A stretch of DNA of 64,000 nucleotides, from the NCBI GenBank assembly GCA_050732695.1, contig JBOHRL010000064.1, forward strand, positions 1-64,000. The letters run 5' to 3'. Both the position numbers and the translations under genes were made by a program. Below, piece by piece: positions 52,931-62,540 of this stretch. Numbering within the stretch: the first letter of the stretch is position 1; every line of letters begins with the position of its first letter. This stretch comes from JBFFZF01 sp050732695. GTDB taxonomy: Bacteria; Gemmatimonadota; Gemmatimonadetes; Longimicrobiales; RSA9. The notes beneath the pieces were generated by a model. The model saw nothing but the letters and a program-made list of their open reading frames with translations. It was not told the DNA's origin and made no database searches.

Positions 52931-54117
52931 AGACCCTGCTGACCACCTTCACGTTTCTGTTCGTCGCGTGCTCGAGCGAAGCCGCGCGGCCGAACCTCGT
53001 GGAAACACGAGACAGTGCCGGTGTCCGGATCGTCGAGAACCGGGCGCCGGCCGAAGATCACGTCGCGCGACTTGGTGAGCCGTCGCTCCGGCTCACAGGC
53101 GCGGAACACGGCGCTGAACCGTACTTCCGTGTTACCGACGTGGCCGCGCTCGCTGATGGCGGTTTCGTTGTCGCCGTAAACGGACTCGGCGAGCTTCGCT
53201 TTCACAATGCGGACGGTTCGCTGCGCGCGGTGTCGGGCCGGAGCGGTTCAGGCCCGGGAGAGTTCGGCTATCTGTCGTGGCTGGAGCCGTGGCACGGGGA
53301 TTCGGTCCTTGCCTATGACCCACGGCTGCAACGTTTGAGCGTCTGGACCGCGGCAGGCGAGCGGGGCCGGGATGTCGAGCTCGAGTTGCCAGCCGGGCTG
53401 CCCGAGGGCCGGATCCTGGCGTATACGGGACCTGCGCTCTACGGTGTGTTCGCGGATGGCACATTCCTTTCCGCGCCTCCAGTGGCGTTGCTCGCGCACG
53501 GCGGGGAGGGCATGCGCACCGCCGTGCTCCCACTGATGCGGCACGGCGCATCCGTTGAACTCGACACTCTGCTTGTGGTCGCCGGATTCGACTATTACGA
53601 ACTGGCGAACCCGGCCGCCCGGCCGCCGATGGGCGAAGTCGGATACGCTCGCGGTCTGTCGCAAGCGATCGGCGTGGACCGTTTTATTATCTCAGAGAAT
53701 CGTTCGAATCGCATCGATGTGTACTCGCCCGATGGCACGATGCTCCGTTCGATCCGCGTGCTCCGCGCCCTCGATCCGGTGACGGCGGCGTTGCGCGCGG
53801 CGTTCACGGCGGAGCACGAGGAGCCGGATGCCAGAGAACCGCCGATCCCGGCCATCTTTCCTGATTCGATGCCCGTCTGGCAGACGTTGCTGCTGGATGG
53901 TCGGGGCAGCATCTGGGCAGGGCGTTATCCCGTTGCGGATGCAGTGTCGCGACATTGGGAGGTGTTCAGCGAGGATGGCGTCCTCGAGGGCGTGCTCGAG
54001 ATGCCGGCTTCCTTCAGGCCGATGGCTGTGCGAGACGGAATACTGTACGGCGTATCAAGAGATTCGCTGGATATCGAGTATATCGAGGTGCACTCGGTCC
54101 CGGAGTCACTCAGGTAA
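52927..54117 (+). CDS. 6-bladed beta-propeller lipoprotein
   Basis: A 396-residue protein starting at TTG 52927, overlapping the preceding stop. The leader MKTLLTTFTFLFVACSSEA has a lipobox. Then comes NLVETRDSAGVRIVENRAP, the characteristic N-terminus of this propeller family, and blades such as ALADGGFVVAVNGLGELRFH, FIISENRSNRIDVYSPDG and LLLDGRGSIWAGRY. The family sits on the outer envelope in related bacteria and has no assigned activity. The fragment at 191-571 looks like a lost relative. A small gap (54118-54197) separates it from the convergent cyclophilin gene. Confidence 0.8.
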   Translation: MKTLLTTFTFLFVACSSEAARPNLVETRDSAGVRIVENRAPAEDHVARLGEPSLRLTGAEHGAEPYFRVTDVAALADGGFVVAVNGLGELRFHNADGSLRAVSGRSGSGPGEFGYLSWLEPWHGDSVLAYDPRLQRLSVWTAAGERGRDVELELPAGLPEGRILAYTGPALYGVFADGTFLSAPPVALLAHGGEGMRTAVLPLMRHGASVELDTLLVVAGFDYYELANPAARPPMGEVGYARGLSQAIGVDRFIISENRSNRIDVYSPDGTMLRSIRVLRALDPVTAALRAAFTAEHEEPDAREPPIPAIFPDSMPVWQTLLLDGRGSIWAGRYPVADAVSRHWEVFSEDGVLEGVLEMPASFRPMAVRDGILYGVSRDSLDIEYIEVHSVPESLR

Positions 54118-54197
54118 GCGGTCTGTACACTGTCGATAGCGCCGTGCCTGTGGCTCAGCGCGATTGCGGCGGTTGCTCCTGCGTCGAACGAGCGTGA

Positions 54198-56318
54198 TCA
54201 GCGCACGATGATGTCTGCGATAACGTCGCCCTCGAGAAGCCGGTCTACGACGTCCATCCCGCGCACGACCTCGCCGAACACGGTGTAGTCGTGATCGAGC
54301 CGCACGTTGTCGATGAGGTTCACGTAGATCTGGGCATCGCCGGTATCACGGCCCCGTGTGGACAATCCGACCGTGCCTCGCCAGTTCGCACGAATGACGA
54401 GTTCGTCACGCGTGAATGGGCCATCGCCGGAATACTCGTTGGCGTTCGGGCTGCCGCCCTGGATGACGAAGTTCGGTGCAATGCGGTGGAACGTCAGGCC
54501 ATCGAAGTGGCCATCGCGGGCGAGGCGAGCGAAGCGGGCGGCATTCGTCGGTGCATCGAACGGACGCAATGTGATCTCGATGGTGTCGCCGCTCGCCATG
54601 ACGAGAAGGACGCGGCTGCTGGCGAGCTGTTCAAGTTCAGCGATCGCCGGTAGCGGCAAACGCGTCGGCGTCACGAGATCGGCTGTGGTGGGCGTACCGG
54701 TCCACGTACCGAGGATTTCGGCGGTCCGTGTGGCGACTGCGGGATCGATATCGCGGCGGTACGGTCTGATTGCGTTTACATCCGATGAATCCCCGAGTTC
54801 GGCGATGCGTTCGAGTAGAGCCATGCGAGCGTCGCGTTCCGTCAGGCGGCCGCGCTCCGTGAAACGCTCGAGCGCGGCGAGAAGCGCGTCCAGCGCGCCG
54901 GTGTGAGTGCTCTGCTCGAGTGCACCGGCCGCGGTCTGTATGAGCTGGCTGTCGTCCTGTTCGAGTTGTGCGATGTAAATCGAGTCTGCGCCGTGGCCGC
55001 GCAAACTCGCGAGGCCTGTGATCGCGGCGGTACGAACGTTCGGGTGTACATCATTCGCCAACAGGCCGAGCAGCGTCTCGTCCTGGAGGCGCGTTGCGGC
55101 CTGTGCCGCCCAGGCACGCACGAAGAAGCTGGGGTGCGAGACGAAAGCGTCGATTCGTGCACTGGCGCGATCCGCATCGAGGGCCGACAGGCCGACAATT
55201 GCGTGCGCGGCGTCGTGCCAGCCGATGATCGTGTCCGGCAGAGTGCCAGCCACGGAATCGAGCCATGCCACGGTTTCCGGTCCCGTGCAGTGGGCGGGCG
55301 CCAGGTCTATGGCGAGGAGCCGGACGTGCGGAGCCGGGTCGGTCAGACCTGCGCGAACGGCAGGGCAACCGGCGGCGCCGGCCGCGAGGCGCGTATGTGC
55401 GCGGAGTGCATCGTAGCGCACGGTGGGCGACGAATCGGCAAGCGCACGAGTGATGAGCGCATCGCGTGCGGGATCGCGCAGGACACCAAGCGCGGCTGCG
55501 GCCTCGCGGCGAACCCACGGATCGGCATCTGCAACCACAGTCTCGAAATCCTGCCTCGTGGCGGCGCCGGAAGCGAAAAGCGCAGCGGCGGCAACGGTCC
55601 GGATTCGCTTCATTGTGGTTGCCAGCGAGTCCGATCCTGGAGCGGTCGAGCGGCCGTACGTCAGCAACGAACGAAGCGCAGAGATTGCGGGATCCGGCAT
55701 GGAATCGCGTGCAGCCGTCTGTCTCGTCAGGAAGAAATAGCCGCGGGCGGATCCGAGGTGGGCATCGATCGCCTCGATGCCACCGGTTGTTGCTATCGTG
55801 GTGATCGTCACAACCGTTTCACGCACGGCCGCTGCGTTGGCGTTCGGCAGACGGCCGAGTGTTTCGGCGATGACGCCGCGCACGTACGCATCCGATTCGG
55901 TGCTGGCTCGTTCGTGCAGCGCAGGTCGCACGAGATCCGCGGAACCGCTGCGGACTGCCTGACCGAGCGCGTTCGCGGCTTCGGCCCGGACTGTGGCATC
56001 CGTGTCATCGAGCAGCAGCAGGATGTCAGGTACCAGTGCAGTCTGCTCGAGGCGCCCGAATGCGCGGACCGCGATACGTCGCAGGGCGGGATCCGCACTC
56101 TGTGCGCCCTCGAGCAGCGGCGTCAATCGACTGCGCGTGCGGCCGCGCTCGTCCTCCGCGGCGAGCATGCGCTCGAAGAGTGCGGCATCCTGCACGCGGC
56201 CGGTCGCGGGCGAGGATTCACCACACGCGCCGGCCAGGAGAACGGCCAGAAGAGCGCGGCCACGGGTATGGAAACGCGGTCGGCTGGCTGGCAATATCGA
56301 GCATTGTCGGATCACCAT
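54198..56318 (-). CDS. HEAT-repeat/cyclophilin peptidyl-prolyl isomerase lipoprotein
   Basis: A 706-residue fusion. A lipobox (LLAGAC) follows the leader. Residues ~40-520 are HEAT-like helical repeats (ALRRIAVRAFGRLEQTALVP, ATVRAEAANALGQAVRSG, WVRREAAAALGVLRDPARD). Residues ~545-706 are a cyclophilin-type domain: NAARFARLARDGHFDGLTFH, RIAPNFVIQGGSPN, TVGLSTRGRDTGDAQIYVNL. The catalytic Arg is expected at FHRIAP. The protein should isomerise Xaa-Pro bonds in envelope proteins, with the HEAT array as a client or partner platform. Confidence 0.9.
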   Translation of the reverse strand: MVIRQCSILPASRPRFHTRGRALLAVLLAGACGESSPATGRVQDAALFERMLAAEDERGRTRSRLTPLLEGAQSADPALRRIAVRAFGRLEQTALVPDILLLLDDTDATVRAEAANALGQAVRSGSADLVRPALHERASTESDAYVRGVIAETLGRLPNANAAAVRETVVTITTIATTGGIEAIDAHLGSARGYFFLTRQTAARDSMPDPAISALRSLLTYGRSTAPGSDSLATTMKRIRTVAAAALFASGAATRQDFETVVADADPWVRREAAAALGVLRDPARDALITRALADSSPTVRYDALRAHTRLAAGAAGCPAVRAGLTDPAPHVRLLAIDLAPAHCTGPETVAWLDSVAGTLPDTIIGWHDAAHAIVGLSALDADRASARIDAFVSHPSFFVRAWAAQAATRLQDETLLGLLANDVHPNVRTAAITGLASLRGHGADSIYIAQLEQDDSQLIQTAAGALEQSTHTGALDALLAALERFTERGRLTERDARMALLERIAELGDSSDVNAIRPYRRDIDPAVATRTAEILGTWTGTPTTADLVTPTRLPLPAIAELEQLASSRVLLVMASGDTIEITLRPFDAPTNAARFARLARDGHFDGLTFHRIAPNFVIQGGSPNANEYSGDGPFTRDELVIRANWRGTVGLSTRGRDTGDAQIYVNLIDNVRLDHDYTVFGEVVRGMDVVDRLLEGDVIADIIVR

Positions 56319-56562
56319 GGGAGCAGGATGCGTCGAAACGTGGCGTGGCGAAAGGCCGGCTGAGGTCGATTCGACACCTGCGTGAACGCTTCAGGAGTCA
56401 GCGGGGGTGAACGAGCCGTTCCGCCCGCGCTCCGTCCGGATGAAGGTTCGGCGGCAGACGCCATTCGCGGCGTGATGGGTTGTCGCCATCCCCGAAGACC
56501 GCCATCCTGTCTCGCGCCTCGTCAGTTGTGCATGTGTGGCAGTCAGCGGGAGGGAATGGGCG

Positions 56563-58068
56563 ATGACAGACCGTGAGGTTGCGAACCGGGTTTCCGTTTC
56601 GGTTCCAACAGCGCAGGCCGGGCCAGACGCAGAGGCGCTCAGTGCCGAACTCGCATCCGAGTTCCGGTCGCTCGGACACCGCGTCGTCGACTGGCTGGCC
56701 GATTACCTCGAGGGGATCGAGGACGAACGGATCTCGCCGTCGCCATCGCCAGCCTCGATAGCGAAGCGTTTCGAAGGCGGAATGCCGGAGGGTGAAACGC
56801 CAGCCGGTTCCGTGTTCGATCGCCTGATCGAGGACTTCGCGCCCCATACGACGCACACGGGACACCCCGGCTACATGGGCCTGATCACGCCATCCGCTTT
56901 GCCCATCGGCGCGATCGGCGATCTCATTGCATCCGTCCTCAATCAGAACATCGGCGCATACACGATCGGGCCGGGCGGCGTATTCATGGAGCGGCAGGTC
57001 GTGCGCTGGCTCTGCGACCGGATTGGCTACGGACCTGCTGCGGGCGGCAACCTGACGAGTGGCGGGATGATGGCCAACTTCATCGCGCTGAAGCTGGCGC
57101 GGGACTTCGCTTCAGGCGATCACGCGCAGGAAACAGGCGTGCAGGGGGCATGGACCGCGTACGTCTCGGAGGAACGACACGTTTCGCTCGACAAGGCTGG
57201 CGACGCCGTGGGCATCGGACGCGACGGCGTGCGCATCGTACCCGCTGATGAATCGTACCGCATCCGTATCCCCGCGCTGGAAGAAATGATCGCACATGAT
57301 CGTGCACGCGGTGTGCGGCCGATGTGCATCCTCGGAATGGGTGGGACAACGAACATCGGTGCAGTCGATGACCTCACGTCGCTTCGCCGGATCGCTGACC
57401 GCGAACGCGCGTGGTTCCACGTCGACGCAGCGTACGGCGGCGGCATGCTCCTTTCCCAAGAGAACCCCGGTCTGCTGGCGGCGATCGAAACGGCAGACTC
57501 GGTTGCGATCGATCCGCACAAGTGGTTCTTCGCGCCGCTCGATGCCGGTGCGATCCTCGTGAAGGACGAACGGCGGCTGACCAGGTCCTTCGGGCTCGCG
57601 CCCAGTTACCTCACGGACCCGCTCGATCCCGAGGGGGCTCGCTACCAGTACTACGTGCACGGCTTCGAACAGTCGCGGCGCCTGCGCGCACTCAAGGTCT
57701 GGATGATACTTCAGCGTTATGGAGCCGACCGTATCGGCGAATGGGTGGACGCCAATGTCGCGCACGCTCGCCGCCTCTGGGCATTGTGCGAGGAGAGCGA
57801 TGATTTCGAAGCGGCCGCCGAGCCGCGCATGTCCGCCATCTGCATTCGCTACGTGGCCGGTCCGCTGGACGACGAACGGCGCACGCGGCTGCACCACGTG
57901 GTTGCGCGCCGCATCGAAGAAGACGGCCAGTTCTGGATCTCGACAGCCGTGCTCAAAGGCCGGACATGGTTCCGCATCTGCCCTGTCAACGTGCGCACGC
58001 GACTCGAGCACATGGACGCGCTCATGGATTCGCTGCGAGCGCTGTGTCGCGAACAGGCGCGCGAGTAG
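56563..58068 (+). CDS. PLP-dependent aromatic-L-amino-acid decarboxylase family protein
   Basis: A 501-residue group II decarboxylase. GGGAGGG precedes the ATG at 56563. The N-terminus has FRSLGHRVVDWLADYLEGIE, then FAPHTTHTGHPGYMG. The PLP fold follows, with YVSEERHVSLDKAGDAVGIG, WFHVDAAYGGG (Asp for the pyridine N) and the Schiff-base Lys in AIDPHKWFFAPLDAG (~327). The C-terminus ends RTRLEHMDALMDSL. Family members decarboxylate aromatic amino acids or glutamate, with substrate unspecified here. It is divergent from the cyclophilin gene. Confidence 0.91.
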   Translation: MTDREVANRVSVSVPTAQAGPDAEALSAELASEFRSLGHRVVDWLADYLEGIEDERISPSPSPASIAKRFEGGMPEGETPAGSVFDRLIEDFAPHTTHTGHPGYMGLITPSALPIGAIGDLIASVLNQNIGAYTIGPGGVFMERQVVRWLCDRIGYGPAAGGNLTSGGMMANFIALKLARDFASGDHAQETGVQGAWTAYVSEERHVSLDKAGDAVGIGRDGVRIVPADESYRIRIPALEEMIAHDRARGVRPMCILGMGGTTNIGAVDDLTSLRRIADRERAWFHVDAAYGGGMLLSQENPGLLAAIETADSVAIDPHKWFFAPLDAGAILVKDERRLTRSFGLAPSYLTDPLDPEGARYQYYVHGFEQSRRLRALKVWMILQRYGADRIGEWVDANVAHARRLWALCEESDDFEAAAEPRMSAICIRYVAGPLDDERRTRLHHVVARRIEEDGQFWISTAVLKGRTWFRICPVNVRTRLEHMDALMDSLRALCREQARE

Positions 58069-58235
58069 AGGCTCGCGCCTCCTCTGATGTGGATCCGTCA
58101 GGGGCGCCGGAGCGACTGGCCGCAACGGCCGGGTCAGCGCCGCTGGCCCGCCCGCTGGACCGTTCACCGATACCCGGCGTCGCGGAAGTGAACGGGCGGA
58201 CCGGGAACACCGAGCCGGAACTGGGCGTTCAATGA

Positions 58236-58272
58236 CGGACCCCGGAAAGGGGCCCGTGACAGGACGGGTCCG
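58236..58272 (+). promoter_or_regulatory. Mutually exclusive stem-loops in the msrA leader
   Basis: CGGACCC (58236-58242) can pair with GGGTCCG (58266-58272). The alternative local hairpins are CCCC/GGGG (58240-58252) and CCCGT/ACGGG (58253-58268). The Shine-Dalgarno GGGAG follows at ~58276. This could be a regulatory leader, but GC-rich DNA makes such pairings common by chance. Confidence 0.3.
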
Positions 58273-58286
58273 GTCGGGAGCATCGC

Positions 58287-58832
58287 ATGGAGATCAAAGC
58301 AATGGATCGCGAGACCGCAACACTTGCCGGTGGTTGTTTCTGGTGCCTCGAAGCCGCCTTCGATACGCTGCGCGGCGTCGAGTCCGTGGTTTCCGGGTAC
58401 ACGGGCGGGCACGTGGCGAATCCGAGTTATCGCGAGGTGTGCACGGGGAACACCGGTCACGCCGAAGCGGTGCGCATCACGTTCGATCCGGGCGTGATTT
58501 CGTATCGCGATCTGCTCAACGTCTTCTTCACGATTCACGATCCGACGACACTGAATCGGCAGGGTGGCGATGCCGGGACGCAGTACCGTTCCGCGATCTT
58601 CCATGAGTCCGAAGAGCAGAAGCAGGCAGCGGAACAGGTCATCAAGGATCTTGCCGCTGTCTGGGACGACCCTATCGTGACGGAAGTTGTACCTCTGGGC
58701 ACGTTCTACCGGGCGGAGAACCATCATCAGCAGTACTTCGAGAACAACCCGAACCAACCGTACTGCCGCGCCGTCGTGGCGCCTAAAGTTGCGAAGGTCC
58801 GGAAGCAGTTTCTGGAGAAGCTACGCGCCTGA
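58287..58832 (+). CDS. msrA: Peptide-methionine (S)-S-oxide reductase MsrA
   Basis: A 181-residue enzyme that reduces methionine-S-sulfoxide in proteins. The catalytic motif GGCFWCLEA places the nucleophile at C17. Further family blocks are SVVSGYTGGHVANPSYREV, HAEAVRITFDP and QYRSAIFHES, with the C-terminal HHQQYF. A second Cys near the end (NQPYCRAVV) may act as resolving residue. GGGAG precedes the ATG. It is cytoplasmic, since there is no signal peptide. The FmdB zinc ribbon gene follows 14 bases later. Confidence 0.96.
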   Translation: MEIKAMDRETATLAGGCFWCLEAAFDTLRGVESVVSGYTGGHVANPSYREVCTGNTGHAEAVRITFDPGVISYRDLLNVFFTIHDPTTLNRQGGDAGTQYRSAIFHESEEQKQAAEQVIKDLAAVWDDPIVTEVVPLGTFYRAENHHQQYFENNPNQPYCRAVVAPKVAKVRKQFLEKLRA

Positions 58833-58846
58833 GATGGAGTGATCTG

Positions 58847-59071
58847 ATGCCATTGTATGAGTATACGTGCTCTGCCTGCGCCGAGACGTTCGAAGTGCGC
58901 CGTCCGGCAGCAGAGCGAAGGGAACCGCACGAATGCCCGTCGTGCGGCCGGTCCACAGCTGTGCTCCAGATGTCGTCGCCAGCGGTTCTCCGTGCGCGTC
59001 AGATGCAGACGATGGGCACATGCCCGACCACGGGTAGAGCGTGCGGCTGCGCTCACGCGATTCGCGACTGA
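58847..59071 (+). CDS. FmdB-type zinc ribbon protein
   Basis: A 74-residue protein. MPLYEYTCSACAETFEVRR has the first CxxC and ECPSCGRSTAV the second, forming the FmdB/CxxC_SSSS zinc ribbon. The C-terminal CGCAHAIRD adds further Cys/His residues. Members are implicated as putative regulators or metal carriers, without a firm reaction. GGAG precedes the ATG. It is close behind msrA and the two are probably co-transcribed. Confidence 0.85.
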   Translation: MPLYEYTCSACAETFEVRRPAAERREPHECPSCGRSTAVLQMSSPAVLRARQMQTMGTCPTTGRACGCAHAIRD

Positions 59072-59121
59072 TCTCGACCGCTCCGTACGACGCGTTCACG
59101 ACGTGTCGCACGCCGGTCGTC

Positions 59122-60210
59122 GTGCAGTGCGCGTCCGGTGTCGCTCATCGTACGTGGCCTGACGCGTTCGCAATAGCGCTCGCCGTGGTTGTGACTCTAC
59201 CTGCGTGCAGCGATGCAGTCCCACGTGAATTGCTGCCGGCGGTCGACTCGGCCGCTCTACTCGTCCCGGCTCGTGTCGAGGAGCTGTTCGTCGCGCGCGC
59301 GGACAGCCAATCGGATCTCAGTGGCCTCGCCTCGTGGGCGGTCGACGGCAGCCAGCAATGGTTGCTGACAACCGCTCCCGCCAGCAACAGCATCCAGGTG
59401 CGCCGGGAATCGGACGGCTCACTCGTGAGCGAGTACCGCCGCACCGGACGTGGTGCTGGCGCATTGCGGGAACCCGTGAGCCTCGCCGTCGTCGATTCGT
59501 TTGCGTTCGTGGTCGAACGAGGCAACCACCGCGTGCAGGCGTTCCGATTGCCGGGCTTCGAAAGTGCGGGAAGTTTCGGAGCGGAGGAACTCATCGCACC
59601 GCAGTGGATCGCCATGGTTCAACAGGGCGATGCAATCGATCTGTATGTGAGCGATCGCGAGGATGCTGGAGTGGAAGGCGCGCCGCCCGGTGCGTTGATC
59701 CGACTCTTCCGGGTCACACGTCTGGGAGACCGCTTCCAGGCTGGACTCATGCGGTCGTTCGGGACCGATGCCGGACTTGGCGATGTCGCCGCCATCGCAA
59801 TCGATTCCGTGCACGATCGAGTGCTGGTCGCGGATCGCAACGTGGGCGTGGTGGCGTTTTCGCTGGCAGGCGATGCGGTCGGCATGTCGATTCCTGCCAA
59901 CGTGTTCGCTGGCGCACCAACGGCGCTGGCGCTGCATCGCTGCGGCCGCGATGCGGGCCACTGGCTGGTTACGGACACGGCCCACAGCTTCCACGTGTTC
60001 GACCGCGCTACGCTGGTGCCTGCGACGCGGTTCTGGGGGCGGACACTGTCGCCAACCGCGGATATTCTGGTGATTCCGGGAGCGCAACCAGACGGGTCGA
60101 TTCTGATCTCCATTCATGCTCGTCACAGCATCGGCGCACTTGCGTGGTCCGCGATCGCGGATTCGATCCCCGCACTTCGATCGTGTGAAGCCGGATTACC
60201 GGCCGTGTAG
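59122..60210 (+). CDS. Phytase-like beta-propeller lipoprotein
   Basis: A ~362-residue protein. GTG 59122 gives a hydrophobic leader with lipobox-like VTLPAC; GTG 59041, which overlaps the FmdB gene, is the alternative start. The mature part reads LSGLASWAVDGSQQWLLTTA, then SNSIQVRRESDGSLVSEYRR and SFAFVVERGNHRVQAFRL. This is the propeller pattern of phytase-like and NHL-type proteins. Phytase calcium and phosphate residues were not verified, so enzymatic phytate hydrolysis is unproven. It is probably surface-exposed. It is convergent with the LVIVD gene, with 27 bases between stops. Confidence 0.65.
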   Translation: MQCASGVAHRTWPDAFAIALAVVVTLPACSDAVPRELLPAVDSAALLVPARVEELFVARADSQSDLSGLASWAVDGSQQWLLTTAPASNSIQVRRESDGSLVSEYRRTGRGAGALREPVSLAVVDSFAFVVERGNHRVQAFRLPGFESAGSFGAEELIAPQWIAMVQQGDAIDLYVSDREDAGVEGAPPGALIRLFRVTRLGDRFQAGLMRSFGTDAGLGDVAAIAIDSVHDRVLVADRNVGVVAFSLAGDAVGMSIPANVFAGAPTALALHRCGRDAGHWLVTDTAHSFHVFDRATLVPATRFWGRTLSPTADILVIPGAQPDGSILISIHARHSIGALAWSAIADSIPALRSCEAGLPAV

Positions 60211-60237
60211 CCGGATATTCCGCGACGACCGAAGTGG

Positions 60238-62316
60238 TCAGCTCACGGGACGTGTCATCGGCTGGATCTTCACTGCCCACAGCCCGCTGTTCGTATCCGC
60301 GAGAAAGATATTGCCCTTGTACGGGATCGCGCTCCACACCATGGGTGAGTTGGCGACGTAGCCTTCCGGGTCGAACGGCTTGAAGACGGCGATCTCACGG
60401 CCCTGCGTGAACAGGTTGCCCATCAGTTCGCCGGAGACATCGACGACGCGCAGCCCGCCTTCGTAGTAACCCTGGTACAGCTTGTCGTCCTCGACCCAGA
60501 TGTTGTGAGTGCCGTATTCCGTCACTTCATAGCGCGCGACCATCTGCGCATTGAGCGGGTTGGTGAAATCGAAGATCTGGATGTATCCCTGCGTTACAAG
60601 CGGAGCGCCACCCTGCTTCGTAATGGGATCATATCGTTCTGCGTAGCTGCCGCCGGTGTGCCGGCCCGACCATGCACCGGGCGGGCCTTCCATGGCCAGG
60701 CCGGCGCGCGTCATGATTTCGTCGCCGACGAAGAGGTACGTTTTTCCCGTGCTCTGCTGATGGTAAGGAAAGACGGCATGTGCGGACCCGGTCGGCGTCA
60801 CGAAACTGGTGACGTGGACCGGCTTCTCGATCGAGCCGCCCCACTTGCCGTTGCCGATGTCGACCACGACCACGCCCGTCCCCCATTCGGCCGAGTAGGC
60901 CAGCCCATCGTGGACCCACACATCGTGGATGCGTGAGTCCGGGTGATTGTATTCGCTGACATACTTCGGGGCGTAGATGTCGCGCACATCGATGATGACG
61001 TACTTGTCACCGCCCGAGACGGCGAAGAGGTAATCGTCTGTTGCGTAGGCATTGTGAACGCCGCCGGTCAGCTCGTTTTCGAACACGGACGCGATCTTCG
61101 GGTGGGCCGGCGAGGCGAGGTCGAGGATGACGATGCCGTTGCGGCGATTGGATGCGCCCTCGCGGGTCATGATCCCGTAACGGCCGTCGGGCGAGACCTT
61201 CACATCGTTGACCGTGCGCGCGTCGACCTGAATCGAATCGGTTTTTACGATGTTGGATGGATCGGTGATGTCCCAGACGAAGGCGTGGCCGCCGGCGACT
61301 TTGGTTCCGGTCAGGGCGTAGTCGCGGCCGTCGAGTCCCTGGAAGGGCCAGAGATCGGTGGTGCGGAAGCGGCTCGTCGAGCCCATTCCCAGCACGTTCA
61401 GCTTCTGAACTGCGCCGCGTTCGGTGACGCGGAACGTACGGCGAGCAGTGAGCGGACCGGCGGATGCGATGACAGTGTGGATGCCGGGGACATCGGCGAC
61501 GAACCGGCCATCGCGCACCTGGCCCGGCGCGCTGGCGCCAGCGTGCGTGAACTCGGCCTGCTCCCAGACGGTTGCCCACGTGACCGGCACGTCTGCAACG
61601 GTGCGGCCGCTCGGATCCGTGGCGATGGCGGTGAGCGTCTGGACGTCGCCGGTCCGGAACGTCTCTGACCCGCCACGGATCTCGATTCGCGTTGCAGGCA
61701 GGGCAGCGACCTCGTACTGAATGGAAGTCCGGGCACCATCGAGCTGCGCCGAGATGGTGGCCGTTCCGGGTGCGAGCGCGGTCACGTTGCCGAAGTTGTC
61801 TACGGTCGCGATGGCTGGAGCCGAACTCGACCACTCGACTTCGGGGTTGGGCCGTTCCGACCCGTCCTCGTGGTAAGCGCGGGCCGTGTGACCGATGGTC
61901 GTGCCGGTGTAGGGCCGGCCAGCATCCCTGTCGATCTCGATGCGGCTGGCGGCCGGCCAATCGACGCGCACCGGGATGCGGAGCTCGATCGGCCGTGCGG
62001 TCGAACCGGCCGGCAGGACGAGCGTTGCAATGACCTCGTGTTCGCCGGCCGCGACTGCGGTGAGCTGTCCATCCTCGTAACGCATCGTGCGGCGAGGCGC
62101 GACCACGCGAACCGGCGCATCAACCGGCTGGCCGGCGGCGTCGAGGGCGACGACCGTGAGTGAAGCCGATTCGCCGACACGCAACGACAGCGTTGCGGGC
62201 CGTGCCTCGAGCCGGCTGACCCGCTCGGCGTTCGTCACGTCCTGGGCGATCACTCCACTCGCCAGCGCCGCAAGCATGAGAAACGCGCTCAGGGTCGGAA
62301 TCGGATGGGCAGGCAT
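60238..62316 (-). CDS. Secreted Ig-like (BIG2) and LVIVD-repeat protein
   Basis: A 692-residue protein with a signal peptide ending VIAQD and GGGAGATC upstream of the ATG. The first ~300 residues have Ig-like blocks (VEWSSSAPAIATVDNFGNVT, LAPGTATISAQLDG), typical of bacterial BIG2 domains. The C-terminal half holds LVIVD-type propeller repeats: HAFVWDITDPSNIVKTDSI, GIVILDLASPAHPKIASVFE, KYVIIDVRDIYAPKYVSEY and YIQIFDFTNPLNAQMVARYE. Such architectures are common on the surface of related bacteria. Ligand binding is the only inference. The start is divergent from the ECF sigma factor gene. Confidence 0.82.
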   Translation of the reverse strand: MPAHPIPTLSAFLMLAALASGVIAQDVTNAERVSRLEARPATLSLRVGESASLTVVALDAAGQPVDAPVRVVAPRRTMRYEDGQLTAVAAGEHEVIATLVLPAGSTARPIELRIPVRVDWPAASRIEIDRDAGRPYTGTTIGHTARAYHEDGSERPNPEVEWSSSAPAIATVDNFGNVTALAPGTATISAQLDGARTSIQYEVAALPATRIEIRGGSETFRTGDVQTLTAIATDPSGRTVADVPVTWATVWEQAEFTHAGASAPGQVRDGRFVADVPGIHTVIASAGPLTARRTFRVTERGAVQKLNVLGMGSTSRFRTTDLWPFQGLDGRDYALTGTKVAGGHAFVWDITDPSNIVKTDSIQVDARTVNDVKVSPDGRYGIMTREGASNRRNGIVILDLASPAHPKIASVFENELTGGVHNAYATDDYLFAVSGGDKYVIIDVRDIYAPKYVSEYNHPDSRIHDVWVHDGLAYSAEWGTGVVVVDIGNGKWGGSIEKPVHVTSFVTPTGSAHAVFPYHQQSTGKTYLFVGDEIMTRAGLAMEGPPGAWSGRHTGGSYAERYDPITKQGGAPLVTQGYIQIFDFTNPLNAQMVARYEVTEYGTHNIWVEDDKLYQGYYEGGLRVVDVSGELMGNLFTQGREIAVFKPFDPEGYVANSPMVWSAIPYKGNIFLADTNSGLWAVKIQPMTRPVS

Positions 62317-62540
62317 CGCAGATCTCCCGGGCGGATGTGGCCGGATCGGTCAGGAATATACGCACTTGACCCGGTCGAGCGAACCGGCAGGCGTTGCGCC
62401 GGCGTGTCGGATCCTGCATGATTCGGCCTTCTCTCCGGTTTCCGTCAGGGATGGGCACGCGTTGGAGCCGCGGGCGGGAGGCTTCCCGGCCGGCAGTTCC
62501 GGCGGGCCGCGGGCGGTGACAGGCATCGATCGTGGAGTCG

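Noticed and set aside
54903..56363. Plus-strand open frame over the HEAT-cyclophilin gene
   Set aside because: It lies opposite well-formed repeats and the cyclophilin domain, and its Cys/Arg-rich composition is typical of shadow frames.
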